A stretch of DNA of 64,000 nucleotides from Gammaproteobacteria bacterium LSUCC0057 (lineage in GTDB: Bacteria > Pseudomonadota > Gammaproteobacteria > Pseudomonadales > Porticoccaceae). The stretch lies in assembly GCA_004535795.1 (NCBI GenBank), contig SPIA01000004.1:38500-102499 (forward strand). Reading direction: 5' to 3'. The notes beneath the pieces were generated by a model. That model was given only the letters and a program-made list of their open reading frames with translations. It searched no databases and was not told where the DNA came from. Position 1 is the stretch's first letter. The number at the start of each line of letters is the position of its first letter. Shown one piece after another: positions 28,301 through 37,143 of this stretch. The position numbers and the translations under genes are program-made.

Positions 28301-29749
28301 TTAGTGAATGCCGTACTCTTTGAGCTTGCGGGTGAGCGTATTGCGCCCCCAGCCGAGTTTATCCGCAGCATCACGCTTGCGCCCTGCGGTGGCGTTGAGC
28401 GCTGCCTCAATCAGTACTCGCTCGGCGGTCTCCACCGCGCGCTGAGCGACATCTGGGCGCTCTGCGGCCAACTCCTCGCTGGCCCAGCGCTCCAGTAGCT
28501 GCGGCCACTGCTGCGCCACCAGCGGCGCATTGAGTGCGGCGGTGTCACTGCCCTGCGCACCGCTTGGCGCTGCACCGGCGACCAGATCTTGTGGCAGATC
28601 GGCCGGCAATACTTCGCGCCCAGCCGCCATCACCGTCAGCCAGCGACAGACGTTTTCTAGCTGGCGGACATTGCCCGGCCAGTCGAGCTGACAGAGCTGC
28701 TGCTCGGCGGCCGGCGACAATGCCTTGCTCTCCACCCCCAGCTCTTGTGCAGCGCGCTGAAAGAAATAGCGCATCAGCTGGGGGATGTCTTGACGGCGCT
28801 CGGCGAGGCGCGGCAGCTGAATGCGTATAACGTTCAGACGGTGAAACAGATCCTCGCGAAAGCTGCCGGACTCAACCAACCGCTCGAGGTTTTGATGGGT
28901 GGCGGCGATAATGCGGACATCGACCTTCACCGAGGTGTGACCGCCGACACGAAAGAACTCGCCATCGGCCAACACCCGCAACAAGCGCGTCTGCGCCTCT
29001 TGCGGCATATCGCCAATCTCATCCAAAAACAGCGTGCCGCCGTTGGCCTGCTCAAAGCGTCCCTCGCGGCGCGCGGCGGCACCAGTAAAGGCGCCCTTCT
29101 CGTGGCCAAACAGCTCCGACTCAATCAACTCGGCGGGAATCGCCGCCATGTTGAGCGCAATAAACTTGCCCTCGCGGCGCGGGCTATGGCGGTGCAGGGC
29201 ATGGGCGACCAGCTCTTTACCCGTGCCCGACTCGCCGTTGATCAACACGGTGATATTGGACTTGGAGAGCCGACCAATGGCGCGAAACACCTCCTGCATA
29301 GCCGGCGCCTCACCAATAATCTCCTGCCCCAGTTGCGGTAGCGGGTCGTCGCCGTGGGGCGCAGGTTGCAGCTCAGCAGCCACCTTGAGCGCCCGCTCGA
29401 CCACCGCTTGCAGCTCGTCCAAGTCAAACGGCTTGGGCAAATACTCAAAGGCGCCGCCCTCGTAGGCGGCGACGGCACTGTCTAAGTCGGAGTGCGCCGT
29501 GGTGATAATGACCGGCAGCTGTGGCTGGCTGTGGTGCAGCTGCGCCAACAGCGCCAACCCATCCATACCGGGCATGCGGATGTCCGAAATCACCACCGCC
29601 GGGGTCTGCTCGGCAAACGCCTCGAGCAGCGCGTCGGCGCTGGCAAAACAGCGCACCGACAGATCAGCGCGTTGCAGGGCGCGCTGCATCACTTTGCGCA
29701 GTGAATCGTCATCTTCGGCCAGCCACACCGGCTGTTTAGCGGTTGTCAT
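28301..29749 (-). CDS. ntrC: Nitrogen regulation response regulator NtrC (GlnG)
   Basis: A 482-residue NtrC, the sigma-54 enhancer-binding activator of nitrogen-starvation genes. The receiver domain has phospho-acceptor Asp56 in SDIRMPGMDG. The AAA+ domain has Walker A GESGTGKELVAHAL, the sigma-54-contact loop GAFTGA and Walker B GGTLFLDEIGDMP. The C-terminal Fis-type helix-turn-helix is at AADKLGWGRNTLTRKLKEYG. It follows ntrB with a 3-base gap. Matching NtrC sites lie ahead of ntrB and glnA, so the protein should control its own operon and glutamine synthetase. Confidence 0.98.
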   Translation of the reverse strand: MTTAKQPVWLAEDDDSLRKVMQRALQRADLSVRCFASADALLEAFAEQTPAVVISDIRMPGMDGLALLAQLHHSQPQLPVIITTAHSDLDSAVAAYEGGAFEYLPKPFDLDELQAVVERALKVAAELQPAPHGDDPLPQLGQEIIGEAPAMQEVFRAIGRLSKSNITVLINGESGTGKELVAHALHRHSPRREGKFIALNMAAIPAELIESELFGHEKGAFTGAAARREGRFEQANGGTLFLDEIGDMPQEAQTRLLRVLADGEFFRVGGHTSVKVDVRIIAATHQNLERLVESGSFREDLFHRLNVIRIQLPRLAERRQDIPQLMRYFFQRAAQELGVESKALSPAAEQQLCQLDWPGNVRQLENVCRWLTVMAAGREVLPADLPQDLVAGAAPSGAQGSDTAALNAPLVAQQWPQLLERWASEELAAERPDVAQRAVETAERVLIEAALNATAGRKRDAADKLGWGRNTLTRKLKEYGIH

Positions 29750-29752
29750 AAC

Positions 29753-30877
29753 TTACCTCGCGGTTGTCGTCAGCGGCTCGGCCACCAGCGGCAGATAAAT
29801 AGAAAACTGCGTCTCGCCCGGCTGCGACTGACACTCAATAATGCCACCGTGGTTCTGCACCAGTGACTGCGCAATAGTCAGCCCCAGACCACTGCCCTGG
29901 GCATGGCCGCTAACCATCGGAAAAAAGATCTTTTCGGCGATCGCCTCGTCAATGCCTGGACCGTTATCGATCACATCGACCCGGCACACCACCCGGTGGG
30001 GTTTGCCATTAATAGTGTAATTGCGCTGAATGCGGGTGCGCAGCACCAAGCTGGCGTCGGCAACTGCCGCCAACTCGCGCTGGGCGTTACTGGCAATATT
30101 TAACAGCGCCTGAATCAGCTGCTCTTTGTCGCCGACCAGTGTCGGAATACTGGGGTCGTAGTCGCGCTGCAGGGCGATGCCGGTAGCCGCTTGCACCTCG
30201 AGCAGCGCCGCTACCCGCTCGGTCACTTCGTGAATATTGAGCTCCGCCAACAGCGGCGCACTGGTCGGCCCCAGCAGCTTGTCGACCAGATTGCGCAACC
30301 GGTCGGTCTCGTCGCGAATGATACTGCACAGTTCGTCGGCCTCTTCGCGTACCGCGGCAGGCAAGTCGCTGGCGGCCAACTCGGCCGACAGCAGCTGGGC
30401 CGCGCCGCGTATACCGCCGAGCGGGTTTTTAACCTCGTGGGCGAGGCCGCGCACCAGCAGGCGCGAGGTGTCGTGGGCGGTCAACAGTGCCTCTTCGCGC
30501 TCGATGCGCAGAAAGCGCTCAACCGGCTGCATCTCCAGCAGCACAAAATGGTCGCCGTCACCGCCGACACTCTCCAGCGGAGATACCGTGTAGTCGACCT
30601 GCACCTGGCCACCGGGCGTGTGTAGATATTCCTGGCGGCGGGTAAAGCGTTGGTCTAGCTCCAGCGCATCGCGCAAAGTTGAGCGGGCGAGATTGTCATT
30701 GGCAAACAGCTCACTGGCAACACTGTGCAACAGCCGCGGGCCACTCAGCTGCAACAGCGACTGCGCTGCGGAGTTGGCATAGGTGATGCGCAAGCAGCTA
30801 TCGATCAGCAATACCGCGGTATTGAGACCTTCAAGTAAGCGTTGCTCTAGCGCTGCAATCTCTGCACGACGTGGCAA
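29753..30877 (-). CDS. ntrB: Nitrogen regulation sensor kinase/phosphatase NtrB (GlnL)
   Basis: A 374-residue cytoplasmic NtrB that phosphorylates or dephosphorylates NtrC under PII control. An N-terminal PAS domain (LLIDSCLRITYANSAAQSLL), the H-box LAHEVKNPLGGIRGAAQ (about residues 146-162) and the ATP-binding N, G1 and G2 boxes (VIDNGPGID; GSGLGLTIAQ) are complete. The start appears to be TTG at 30877; no ATG gives a family-like N-terminus. A sigma-54 promoter lies at 30946-30962. Confidence 0.95.
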   Translation of the reverse strand: MPRRAEIAALEQRLLEGLNTAVLLIDSCLRITYANSAAQSLLQLSGPRLLHSVASELFANDNLARSTLRDALELDQRFTRRQEYLHTPGGQVQVDYTVSPLESVGGDGDHFVLLEMQPVERFLRIEREEALLTAHDTSRLLVRGLAHEVKNPLGGIRGAAQLLSAELAASDLPAAVREEADELCSIIRDETDRLRNLVDKLLGPTSAPLLAELNIHEVTERVAALLEVQAATGIALQRDYDPSIPTLVGDKEQLIQALLNIASNAQRELAAVADASLVLRTRIQRNYTINGKPHRVVCRVDVIDNGPGIDEAIAEKIFFPMVSGHAQGSGLGLTIAQSLVQNHGGIIECQSQPGETQFSIYLPLVAEPLTTTAR

Positions 30878-30945
30878 TGGACTCTTCTCGTTGTGTTGCG
30901 TAAACGGTTAGCCGGCACAGCGTTAACCTTGTCGTTATAAGTCTT

Positions 30946-30962
30946 TGCAAATAACAGGCCAA
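30946..30962 (-). promoter_or_regulatory. Sigma-54 (-24/-12) promoter of ntrBC
   Basis: The minus strand reads TTGGCCTGTTATTTGCA. GG and GC are separated by exactly 10 bases, as sigma-54 requires, and TTGCA is a perfect -12 element. The predicted start is near 30935, about 58 bases before ntrB. Confidence 0.82.
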
Positions 30963-31044
30963 CTCTGTGGCGCAGCGGTTTTACCGCGATCGCAGGCGCG
31001 CCAACCGACTGTCGCCGACACTGCCAGCAGTTCACCGTTGAGTC

Positions 31045-31061
31045 TGCACCAATTTGGTGCG
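31045..31061. promoter_or_regulatory. NtrC-binding site upstream of ntrBC
   Basis: TGCACCAATTTGGTGCG matches the NtrC consensus TGCACCA-N3-TGGTGCA at 13 of 14 positions. Its centre is about 118 bases upstream of the predicted sigma-54 start, a normal enhancer distance. Confidence 0.85.
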
Positions 31062-31077
31062 AAGGGCTAGAGATTTA

Positions 31078-31608
31078 TCAGTTGTTACGCAGACGTGGTG
31101 GCGGTGGGGCCGGCGGCCGATGGTGGCGCTGCACATAGACCAGCACAGCGTCGCTGTGCGCAACAGCGCGGTCAGCGGCGTCCAACGCCACCACTTGCAG
31201 CAGCTGCTCACCGCGCTCCGGTAGCGCTACCCAGCAGCTGAGGTCGCTGCCCAGCGGCGCCGCCTCTCTGCCATTGTGCAGACAGACCAGCCGCACACTG
31301 TCGCCGCGATGGCCACTCATCTGTAGCTGCAAGCGCACACCGGTCTGGTCGTTGCCCACGACCAGACCGTTGGCCGGGGCGGTAATTTGCAACAAAAGCC
31401 GCGGCTGTTGAGCTGCGCGAGGCGGCGGTTGTGGTGTGTGCGGCAGCGGCGACACGGTATTGAGTGCGGGCAGTTCCGCGGCACTGCCGCGCTCGCTGTT
31501 ATCGCTGTAGCGCGGCAACCCCGAGGCGTCGCTGCTGCGGTAAACCGTTACCTCGGCAGCGGCCAAGGAGACACAAACAAGAGAACAGAGCCAATAGTGG
31601 GAGCGCAT
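31078..31608 (-). CDS. DUF4124-domain exported protein
   Basis: A 176-residue exported protein. The first 18 residues form a signal peptide (HYWLCSLVCVSLAAA), followed by a DUF4124 domain with VTVYRSSDASGLPRYSDN, then a proline-rich linker and a beta-sandwich-like second half (LLLQITAPANGLVVGNDQT). The end is proline/arginine-rich (HHRPPAPPPPRLRNN). DUF4124 proteins commonly lie between glnA and ntrB in Pseudomonadales, and their function is unknown. A terminator separates it from glnA, so it probably has its own weak promoter. Confidence 0.85.
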   Translation of the reverse strand: MRSHYWLCSLVCVSLAAAEVTVYRSSDASGLPRYSDNSERGSAAELPALNTVSPLPHTPQPPPRAAQQPRLLLQITAPANGLVVGNDQTGVRLQLQMSGHRGDSVRLVCLHNGREAAPLGSDLSCWVALPERGEQLLQVVALDAADRAVAHSDAVLVYVQRHHRPPAPPPPRLRNN

Positions 31609-31647
31609 AGTGACAGCTTAGCGCCGCTGCCAGCGCGGCGCTAGGGT

Positions 31648-31682
31648 AAAAAAAACCGCCGCGCAATGAGCGCGGCGGTTTT
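31648..31682 (-). terminator. Intrinsic terminator of glnA
   Basis: A stem of about 13 bp, AAAACCGCCGCGC / GCGCGGCGGTTTT, with an AATGA loop. On the minus strand it is followed by a run of eight T (31648-31655 on the plus strand are A). Confidence 0.94.
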
Positions 31683-31723
31683 GGTTGCACAGGGCGGTGT
31701 AACCGCCCATGGCAGTGGCGTTG

Positions 31724-33130
31724 TTAAACGCTGTAGTACATATCGAACTCGACCGGGTGAGTGGTGTGCTCAACGCGGTAGACATCTTGCATTTTCAGGT
31801 CGATGTAGGCATTGATCATCTCGTCGGTGAAGACGCCACCAGCGGTCAAGAAGCTGCGGTCGGCGTCCAAGCACTCAAGCGCTTCACGCAGGCTGCCGGC
31901 CACTTGCGGGATCGCTGCGGCCTCTTCGGCGGGCAGGTCGTAAAGATCTTTATCGGCGGCATCGCCGGGGTGGATCTTGTTGACAACACCGTCAATACCG
32001 GCCATCAGCAATGCGGCAAAGCAGAGGTAGGGGTTGGCGATGGGGTCGGGGAAACGCGCTTCGACGCGAACCGCTTTCGGCGATGAGACAAACGGAATGC
32101 GGATCGAGGCTGAGCGGTTGCGCGCCGAGTAGGCCAACATTACCGGTGCTTCAAAGCCGGGGATGAGACGCTTGTAGCTGTTGGTACCGGGGTTGGTGAA
32201 GGCGTTCAGCGCCTTGGCGTGCTTGATGATACCGCCGATGTAGTAGAGCGCGGTTTCGCTCAAGCCAGCGTAGCCGTCACCGGCAAACTGGTTGACGCCG
32301 TCTTTCCAGAACGATGAGTGAACGTGCATACCTGAGCCATTGTCACCAACGATCGGCTTGGGCATAAAGGTCGCGGTTTTGCCGTAGGCGTGGGCGACAT
32401 TGTGTACACAGTACTTGAGAATCTGTACTTCGTCGGCTTTGCTGACCAGCGTGTTAAATTTCACACCAATTTCGCACTGGCCGGCGTTGGCCACTTCGTG
32501 GTGGTGAACTTCGACGTCGAGTCCCATCTGCTCCATAGCGGTACACATCGCCGCGCGCAGGTCATGCAGCGAGTCAACTGGCGGCACTGGGAAGTAGCCG
32601 CCTTTTACGCGCGGACGGTGACCCATGTTGCCGTCGGGGTATTCTGCGGCAGTTGCCCAAGCACCCTCTTCAGAGTTAATTTTAACGAAGCAACCGGTCA
32701 TATCGGCGCCCCATTTGATGTCGTCAAAGACAAAGAACTCAGGCTCTGGACCGAAGAAAGCGGTGTCGCCAAGGCCGGTAGATTGCAGGAAGTTCTCGGC
32801 GCGGCGAGCGACTGAACGCGGATCGCGGTCGTAACCCTGCATGGTCGAGGGCTCAATAATGTCACAGCGGACGATAACCGTCGGCTCGTCGGTAAACGGG
32901 TCAACCACCGCGGTGCTGTCGTCGGGCATTAGAATCATGTCTGACTCGTTAATGCCTTTCCAGCCGGCGATTGAAGAGCCATCGAACATTTGGCCGTTCT
33001 CAAAGAAGTCGGCATCGGCCGCTCGAGCTGGAATGGTGACGTGCTGTTCTTTACCTTTAAAGTCGGTAAAACGCAGGTCGACCCAACGCGCTTCAGTTTC
33101 CGCGATCAATTTTTGTGTGTGTTCGGACAT
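31724..33130 (-). CDS. glnA: Glutamine synthetase, type I
   Basis: A 468-residue dodecameric GS-I that makes glutamine from glutamate, ammonia and ATP. Visible motifs: [17 protein letters not shown] (beta-grasp latch), [15 protein letters not shown] (ATP/glutamate site), [10 protein letters not shown] (Arg loop), and the adenylylation site with Tyr in [11 protein letters not shown] near residue 398. The adenylylation Tyr implies post-translational control by GlnE. Transcription is probably NtrC/sigma-54 driven from a promoter about 150 bases upstream with two NtrC sites. Confidence 0.98.
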   Translation of the reverse strand: MSEHTQKLIAETEARWVDLRFTDFKGKEQHVTIPARAADADFFENGQMFDGSSIAGWKGINESDMILMPDDSTAVVDPFTDEPTVIVRCDIIEPSTMQGYDRDPRSVARRAENFLQSTGLGDTAFFGPEPEFFVFDDIKWGADMTGCFVKINSEEGAWATAAEYPDGNMGHRPRVKGGYFPVPPVDSLHDLRAAMCTAMEQMGLDVEVHHHEVANAGQCEIGVKFNTLVSKADEVQILKYCVHNVAHAYGKTATFMPKPIVGDNGSGMHVHSSFWKDGVNQFAGDGYAGLSETALYYIGGIIKHAKALNAFTNPGTNSYKRLIPGFEAPVMLAYSARNRSASIRIPFVSSPKAVRVEARFPDPIANPYLCFAALLMAGIDGVVNKIHPGDAADKDLYDLPAEEAAAIPQVAGSLREALECLDADRSFLTAGGVFTDEMINAYIDLKMQDVYRVEHTTHPVEFDMYYSV

Positions 33131-33279
33131 GCCTTCCTCCAGTTTTGGGATAACTCAATAGTGTGATCTTGGGTGCCCGCAGCCGCAGCTTAGGGCGGTC
33201 TTGGCGCCGCCGACCCTGCGGTTGCGCAGACGCTAAAAGATGGCTAACCCGGGTCGGCCACCACCGTCATAAAAGTTTA

Positions 33280-33296
33280 AGCAAATGCCATGCCAA
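33280..33296 (-). promoter_or_regulatory. Sigma-54 promoter of glnA
   Basis: The minus strand reads TTGGCATGGCATTTGCT. TTGGCA and TTGCT are near-perfect, with 10 bases between the GG and GC dinucleotides. The predicted start is about 33269, giving a leader of about 140 bases. Confidence 0.88.
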
Positions 33297-33355
33297 GTTG
33301 CCAAGGGGCGAGGTGCGCGGTTTTAGGCCGCTACACCGACCCGCAACAGCACAAA

Positions 33356-33372
33356 AGCACCATTATGGTGCA
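33356..33372. promoter_or_regulatory. NtrC-binding site 1 upstream of glnA
   Basis: AGCACCATTATGGTGCA, a near-perfect palindrome, matches TGCACCA-N3-TGGTGCA at 13 of 14 positions. It is centred about 95 bases upstream of the predicted sigma-54 start. Confidence 0.88.
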
Positions 33373-33386
33373 TTCAGGGCGAGCTT

Positions 33387-33403
33387 TGCTCAAAAAAGGT
33401 GCA
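33387..33403. promoter_or_regulatory. NtrC-binding site 2 upstream of glnA
   Basis: TGCTCAAAAAAGGTGCA matches the NtrC consensus at 11 of 14 positions. It is centred 31 bases (three helical turns) from site 1, close to the 32-base spacing of the two strong sites of E. coli glnA. Confidence 0.7.
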
Positions 33404-33561
33404 AACCAGCCGCGCAGCCGCTATCAATTTATTACGGTTCGCCATCATGCCGATATCGGCCGATTTTGTCACGCGCGCCGCCGCCGTGCCGCCTGCGGTT
33501 TGGCTGACCCCAACCCGGCAATAAAAAATAAATAGTTGCTGTGGCAGAGCCACTATTCACC

Positions 33562-33567
33562 TATAAT
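33562..33567 (+). promoter_or_regulatory. Perfect -10 box ahead of typA
   Basis: TATAAT lies 28 bases before the typA ATG. No good -35 at 16-18 bases (TTGCTG at 33536-33541 is 20 away). The start site would leave a leader of about 20 bases without a clear ribosome site. Confidence 0.55.
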
Positions 33568-33595
33568 CGCGCCCTTTTACGACCCGAGCCCACCC

Positions 33596-35413
33596 ATGTC
33601 TAGTATCGAAAAATTACGCAACATCGCCATCATTGCCCACGTCGACCACGGCAAAACTACTCTAGTAGATAAGTTGTTGCAGCAGTCCGGCACCTTGGAC
33701 CGCAAAAACATGACCACCGAACGGATCATGGATTCCAACGACCAAGAGCGCGAGCGCGGCATTACCATTCTGGCGAAGAATACCGCCATCACCTGGCAAG
33801 ATTACCGCATCAACATTGTCGACACCCCCGGGCACGCCGACTTTGGCGGCGAAGTGGAGCGCGTGCTGTCGATGGTCGACTCGGTGTTACTGCTGGTAGA
33901 CGCGGTCGATGGGCCGATGCCACAAACTCGGTTCGTCACCCAAAAAGCCTTTGAAAAAGGGCTTAACCCGATATTGGTAGTCAACAAAGTTGACCGCCCC
34001 GGCGCCCGCCCGCACTGGGTGATGGATCAGGTATTTGATCTCTTCGACCGTCTCGGCGCCACCGACGAGCAGCTCGATTTCCCGGTAATGTACGCGTCGG
34101 CACTGAACGGGGTCGCTGGTCTTGAACACGACCAGCTGGCTGAAGATATGACCCCACTGCTGGAGATGATCGTCGACAAAGTGTCGCCACCAAATGTCGA
34201 CCTCGACGGTCCACTGCAGATGCAGATCAGCGCCTTGGACTATAACAGCTACGTCGGTGTTATCGGCGTCGGCCGCGTCAAGCGCGGTAAAATTGCCCCC
34301 AACGAGCAAGTCGTTGTAGTGGGTGCCGACGGCAAAACCCGCAAGGGCCGGGTATTGCAGGTGATGGGCTACCAGGGGCTGGAGCGGGTCGATGTCAGCA
34401 GCGCCCAAGCTGGCGACATTATCTGTATTACCGGTATTGATAAGCTCAACATCTCCGACACTATCTGCGCGCCAGACGGTGTTGAGGCGCTGCCTGCCCT
34501 GACCGTCGATGAGCCAACCGTGAGCATGACCTTTCAGGTTAACGACTCGCCATTTGCCGGCAAAGAGGGCAAGTACATCACCTCGCGCAACATCAAGGAC
34601 CGTCTCGATCAGGAGCTGATCCACAATGTCGCACTGCGCGTGGTGCAGGGTGATAGCCCAGATAAATTTGTCGTCTCCGGCCGCGGCGAGCTGCACCTTT
34701 CGGTACTGATTGAAAACATGCGTCGCGAAGGCTTTGAGCTCGGCGTGTCGCGCCCAGAAGTGATCCAGAAAGAGGTCGATGGCGAAATCCACGAACCCTA
34801 CGAGCAGATTGTTATCGACGTCGAGGAGCAGCACCAAGGCTCGGTAATGGAAGAGATGGGTCTGCGCAAAGCGGATATGACCAACATGGAGCCCGATGGC
34901 AAAGGCCGGGTTAAGCTCGAATTTATGGCTCCCTCGCGCGGCATGATTGGTTTTCGCTCGCACTTTCTCACCATGACCAGCGGCTCGGGCATTATGACCA
35001 GCATTTTTGACCACTACGGCCCGGCCAAAGCCGGCGAGCTAGCCGGCCGTCAAAACGGTGTGCTGGTCTCTATGGCCACCGGCAAAGCGCTCGCCTACGC
35101 CCTGTTCAACCTGCAAGAGCGCGGCCGGCTATTCTTGGGCCACGGCGCCGAAATCTACGAAGGCCAGGTAATTGGCATTCACTCGCGCAACAACGACCTG
35201 CCGGTCAACCCGACCAAAGCCAAGCAGCTCACCAATATCCGCGCCGCCGGTACTGACGAGAACTTGGTGCTGGTGCCACGCATCAAACACACCCTCGAGC
35301 AGGCGCTGGAGTTTATTCAGGACGACGAGCTGGTCGAAGTCACCCCTGAATCAATTCGCATCCGCAAAAAGCTGCTGAAAGAGAACGAGCGCAAACGCTC
35401 AGGCAAAGCGTAA
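33596..35413 (+). CDS. typA: Translational GTPase TypA/BipA
   Basis: A 605-residue ribosome-binding GTPase needed for 50S assembly and stress or cold growth. G1 [10 protein letters not shown]3 [13 protein letters not shown] and G4 NKVD are present. EF-G-like domains 2, 3 and 5 follow, and the TypA-specific C-terminal domain ends with [18 protein letters not shown]. The frame is open to 33536. The ATG at 33596 gives the exact family length and N-terminus [18 protein letters not shown], although the ribosome site is weak. A strong terminator follows. Confidence 0.97.
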   Translation: MSSIEKLRNIAIIAHVDHGKTTLVDKLLQQSGTLDRKNMTTERIMDSNDQERERGITILAKNTAITWQDYRINIVDTPGHADFGGEVERVLSMVDSVLLLVDAVDGPMPQTRFVTQKAFEKGLNPILVVNKVDRPGARPHWVMDQVFDLFDRLGATDEQLDFPVMYASALNGVAGLEHDQLAEDMTPLLEMIVDKVSPPNVDLDGPLQMQISALDYNSYVGVIGVGRVKRGKIAPNEQVVVVGADGKTRKGRVLQVMGYQGLERVDVSSAQAGDIICITGIDKLNISDTICAPDGVEALPALTVDEPTVSMTFQVNDSPFAGKEGKYITSRNIKDRLDQELIHNVALRVVQGDSPDKFVVSGRGELHLSVLIENMRREGFELGVSRPEVIQKEVDGEIHEPYEQIVIDVEEQHQGSVMEEMGLRKADMTNMEPDGKGRVKLEFMAPSRGMIGFRSHFLTMTSGSGIMTSIFDHYGPAKAGELAGRQNGVLVSMATGKALAYALFNLQERGRLFLGHGAEIYEGQVIGIHSRNNDLPVNPTKAKQLTNIRAAGTDENLVLVPRIKHTLEQALEFIQDDELVEVTPESIRIRKKLLKENERKRSGKA

Positions 35414-35424
35414 CGTCAGCCGCG

Positions 35425-35457
35425 AAAAAAAACGGGCCCATGCGGCCCGTTTTTTTT
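35425..35457. terminator. Bidirectional intrinsic terminator (typA / tag)
   Basis: Stem AACGGGCC / GGCCCGTT with a CATGC loop, six A before and at least six T after. It lies between the convergent typA and tag genes. Confidence 0.94.
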
Positions 35458-35460
35458 GCT

Positions 35461-36054
35461 TTAACACTGCTCTGGGTGGCGGTGGCAGCTGACTAAGTGA
35501 TCGTTCACTACGCCCATAGACTGCAGATAGGCGTAGCAGATCGTCGAGCCAAAAAAACTAAATCCGCGCCGCTTCATATCGGCGCTGATGGTGTCGGAGA
35601 GCGGCGTTGTCGCCGGCACCTCGGCCAGCGTGCTAAAGCGATTGACGATTGGCTCGCCATCGACATAGTCCCACAAGTACTCGCTGAAACTGCCCTGTTG
35701 CGTCTGCAACTGTAAAAAGCACTGGGCATTATTGATCGCGGAGAGAATCTTTTTGCGGTTGCGAATAATGCCGCTGTCAGCCAGCAGCCGCGCCACCTCG
35801 CGGTCGCCATAAGTCGCTATGCGCTGCGGGTCAAAGCCCTCAAAAGCGCGCCGGTAACCCTCGCGGCGGCGCAAAATTGTCAGCCACGACAAGCCCGCTT
35901 GGGCCCCCTCTAAAATCAGGTACTCAAACAGCGTGGCATCGTCGTAACTGGGCACCCCCCACTCGTGATCATGGTAGTGCTGATAGAGCGGGTCGTCGCC
36001 ACACCAACCACAGCGGTAAACTGCCGCTGTCACCTCATTCGCACTTTGTGGCAT
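35461..36054 (-). CDS. tag: DNA-3-methyladenine glycosylase I
   Basis: A 197-residue Tag that removes 3-methyladenine from alkylated DNA. The N-terminal YRCGWCGDDPLYQHYHDHEWG (Zn-binding Cys and the EWG motif), GAQAGLSWLTILRRREGYRRAF, and the C-terminal Zn ligands in VSCHRHPEQC are all present. GTG at 36072 is possible, but ATG at 36054 with GAGAG about 7 bases ahead fits family length better. Divergent from pip. Confidence 0.95.
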   Translation of the reverse strand: MPQSANEVTAAVYRCGWCGDDPLYQHYHDHEWGVPSYDDATLFEYLILEGAQAGLSWLTILRRREGYRRAFEGFDPQRIATYGDREVARLLADSGIIRNRKKILSAINNAQCFLQLQTQQGSFSEYLWDYVDGEPIVNRFSTLAEVPATTPLSDTISADMKRRGFSFFGSTICYAYLQSMGVVNDHLVSCHRHPEQC

Positions 36055-36100
36055 AGTTCGCTCTCTATTCACCGTTAACTGCTGCTGCGAGTGTGCCCGT

Positions 36101-37066
36101 ATGCGTTGTCTGTTTCCAGCTATACGCCCCTATGCTCGCGAGCGGCTGGCAGTTGGCGACGGCCACCAGCTCTACCTTGAGCAGTGCGGCAACCCCGACG
36201 GTCTGCCCGTGCTGTTTATCCACGGCGGCCCCGGCGCGGGTATCACCCAGCGCGACCGGCAATTTTTTGACCCCGAGCGCTACCGGGTGATTCTCTTTGA
36301 CCAGCGCGGTGCCGGCCAGTCGCAACCACACGCCAGCCTCGCGGCCAATACCACCGACCACCTGATCGCCGATATAGAGCAGATTCGCCACCACCTAGGC
36401 ATATCGCAGTGGGTGCTGTTTGGCGGCTCATGGGGCTCAACTTTGGCGCTTGCCTACGCTCAGACCCACCCCGCCGCCGTCATAGCCATGGTATTGCGCG
36501 GCATATTTCTCTGCCGCGACGAAGATATCGCCTGGTTCTACCAGTGCGGCGCCAGCCGCATCTTTGCCGAACACTGGCGCGACTTTCTAGCGCCGATTCC
36601 ACTCGCCGAACAGCACGACCTGCTCAGCGCCTACTACCGTCGACTGACTGCCAGCAACGAACTGGAGCGCATGGCGGCAGCTAAGGCGTGGTCGATCTGG
36701 GAGGGGCGCTGCGCTGCGCTCAAGCACAACCCAGAGATTGTTGGGCGGCTGGCCGACCCGCACCTAGCACTGGCCATGGCGCGCATCGAAGCGCACTACT
36801 TTTATCACCGCGCCTTTCTCGATCAGCGCCCGCTACTGCACCACTGCCAGCAATTGGCCGATATTCCCGGCTACATCGTCCACGGTCGTTACGATATGGT
36901 CTGCCCGGTCGACCAGGCGATCGCCCTGCAGCAGGCGTGGCCGGTAGCGCAATTGGCCATTGTTAACGATGCCGGCCACGCCTCGTCTGAACCGGGGATT
37001 GTCGATGCGCTTATTCACGCCACCGAGCGAATCGCCGACCGTTTTTACCGCGGCGCGGCGCAATAA
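36101..37066 (+). CDS. pip: Proline iminopeptidase
   Basis: A 321-residue alpha/beta-hydrolase of peptidase family S33 that removes N-terminal proline. HGGPGAG is the oxyanion region (about residues 40-46). The nucleophile Ser is in FGGSWGSTLAL (about 110-120). The Asp is probably in HGRYDMVCP and the His in NDAGHASSEPG. FDQRGAGQS is a family motif. The start at 36101 fits the usual 313-323 residue length. It is followed by rimO after 77 bases. Confidence 0.92.
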   Translation: MRCLFPAIRPYARERLAVGDGHQLYLEQCGNPDGLPVLFIHGGPGAGITQRDRQFFDPERYRVILFDQRGAGQSQPHASLAANTTDHLIADIEQIRHHLGISQWVLFGGSWGSTLALAYAQTHPAAVIAMVLRGIFLCRDEDIAWFYQCGASRIFAEHWRDFLAPIPLAEQHDLLSAYYRRLTASNELERMAAAKAWSIWEGRCAALKHNPEIVGRLADPHLALAMARIEAHYFYHRAFLDQRPLLHHCQQLADIPGYIVHGRYDMVCPVDQAIALQQAWPVAQLAIVNDAGHASSEPGIVDALIHATERIADRFYRGAAQ

Positions 37067-37143
37067 TCCGCCTCCACAGTTGTCGCCTGTGCAGCGATCG
37101 CCGACAATAGCCGCCGCCCCGCCACCAGACGCGCAGAGAGACC

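Larger units (their letters stand above)
33131..33595. other. 465-base divergent intergenic region (glnA / typA)
   Basis: No gene is seen. The left part holds the glnA leader, sigma-54 promoter and two NtrC sites. The right part holds a 12-bp palindrome GCCGATATCGGC (33449-33460) and a TATAAT -10 box for typA at 33562-33567 with no clear -35. Confidence 0.7.

Noticed and set aside
33449-33460. 12-bp palindrome GCCGATATCGGC ahead of typA
   Set aside because: Too short and made of common bases in this genome to claim as an operator; noted only in the intergenic entry.
33887-35014. 375-codon minus-strand open frame inside typA
   Set aside because: It lies fully antisense to a clear GTPase gene, has no domain or ribosome site, and its composition is that of a GC-rich shadow frame.
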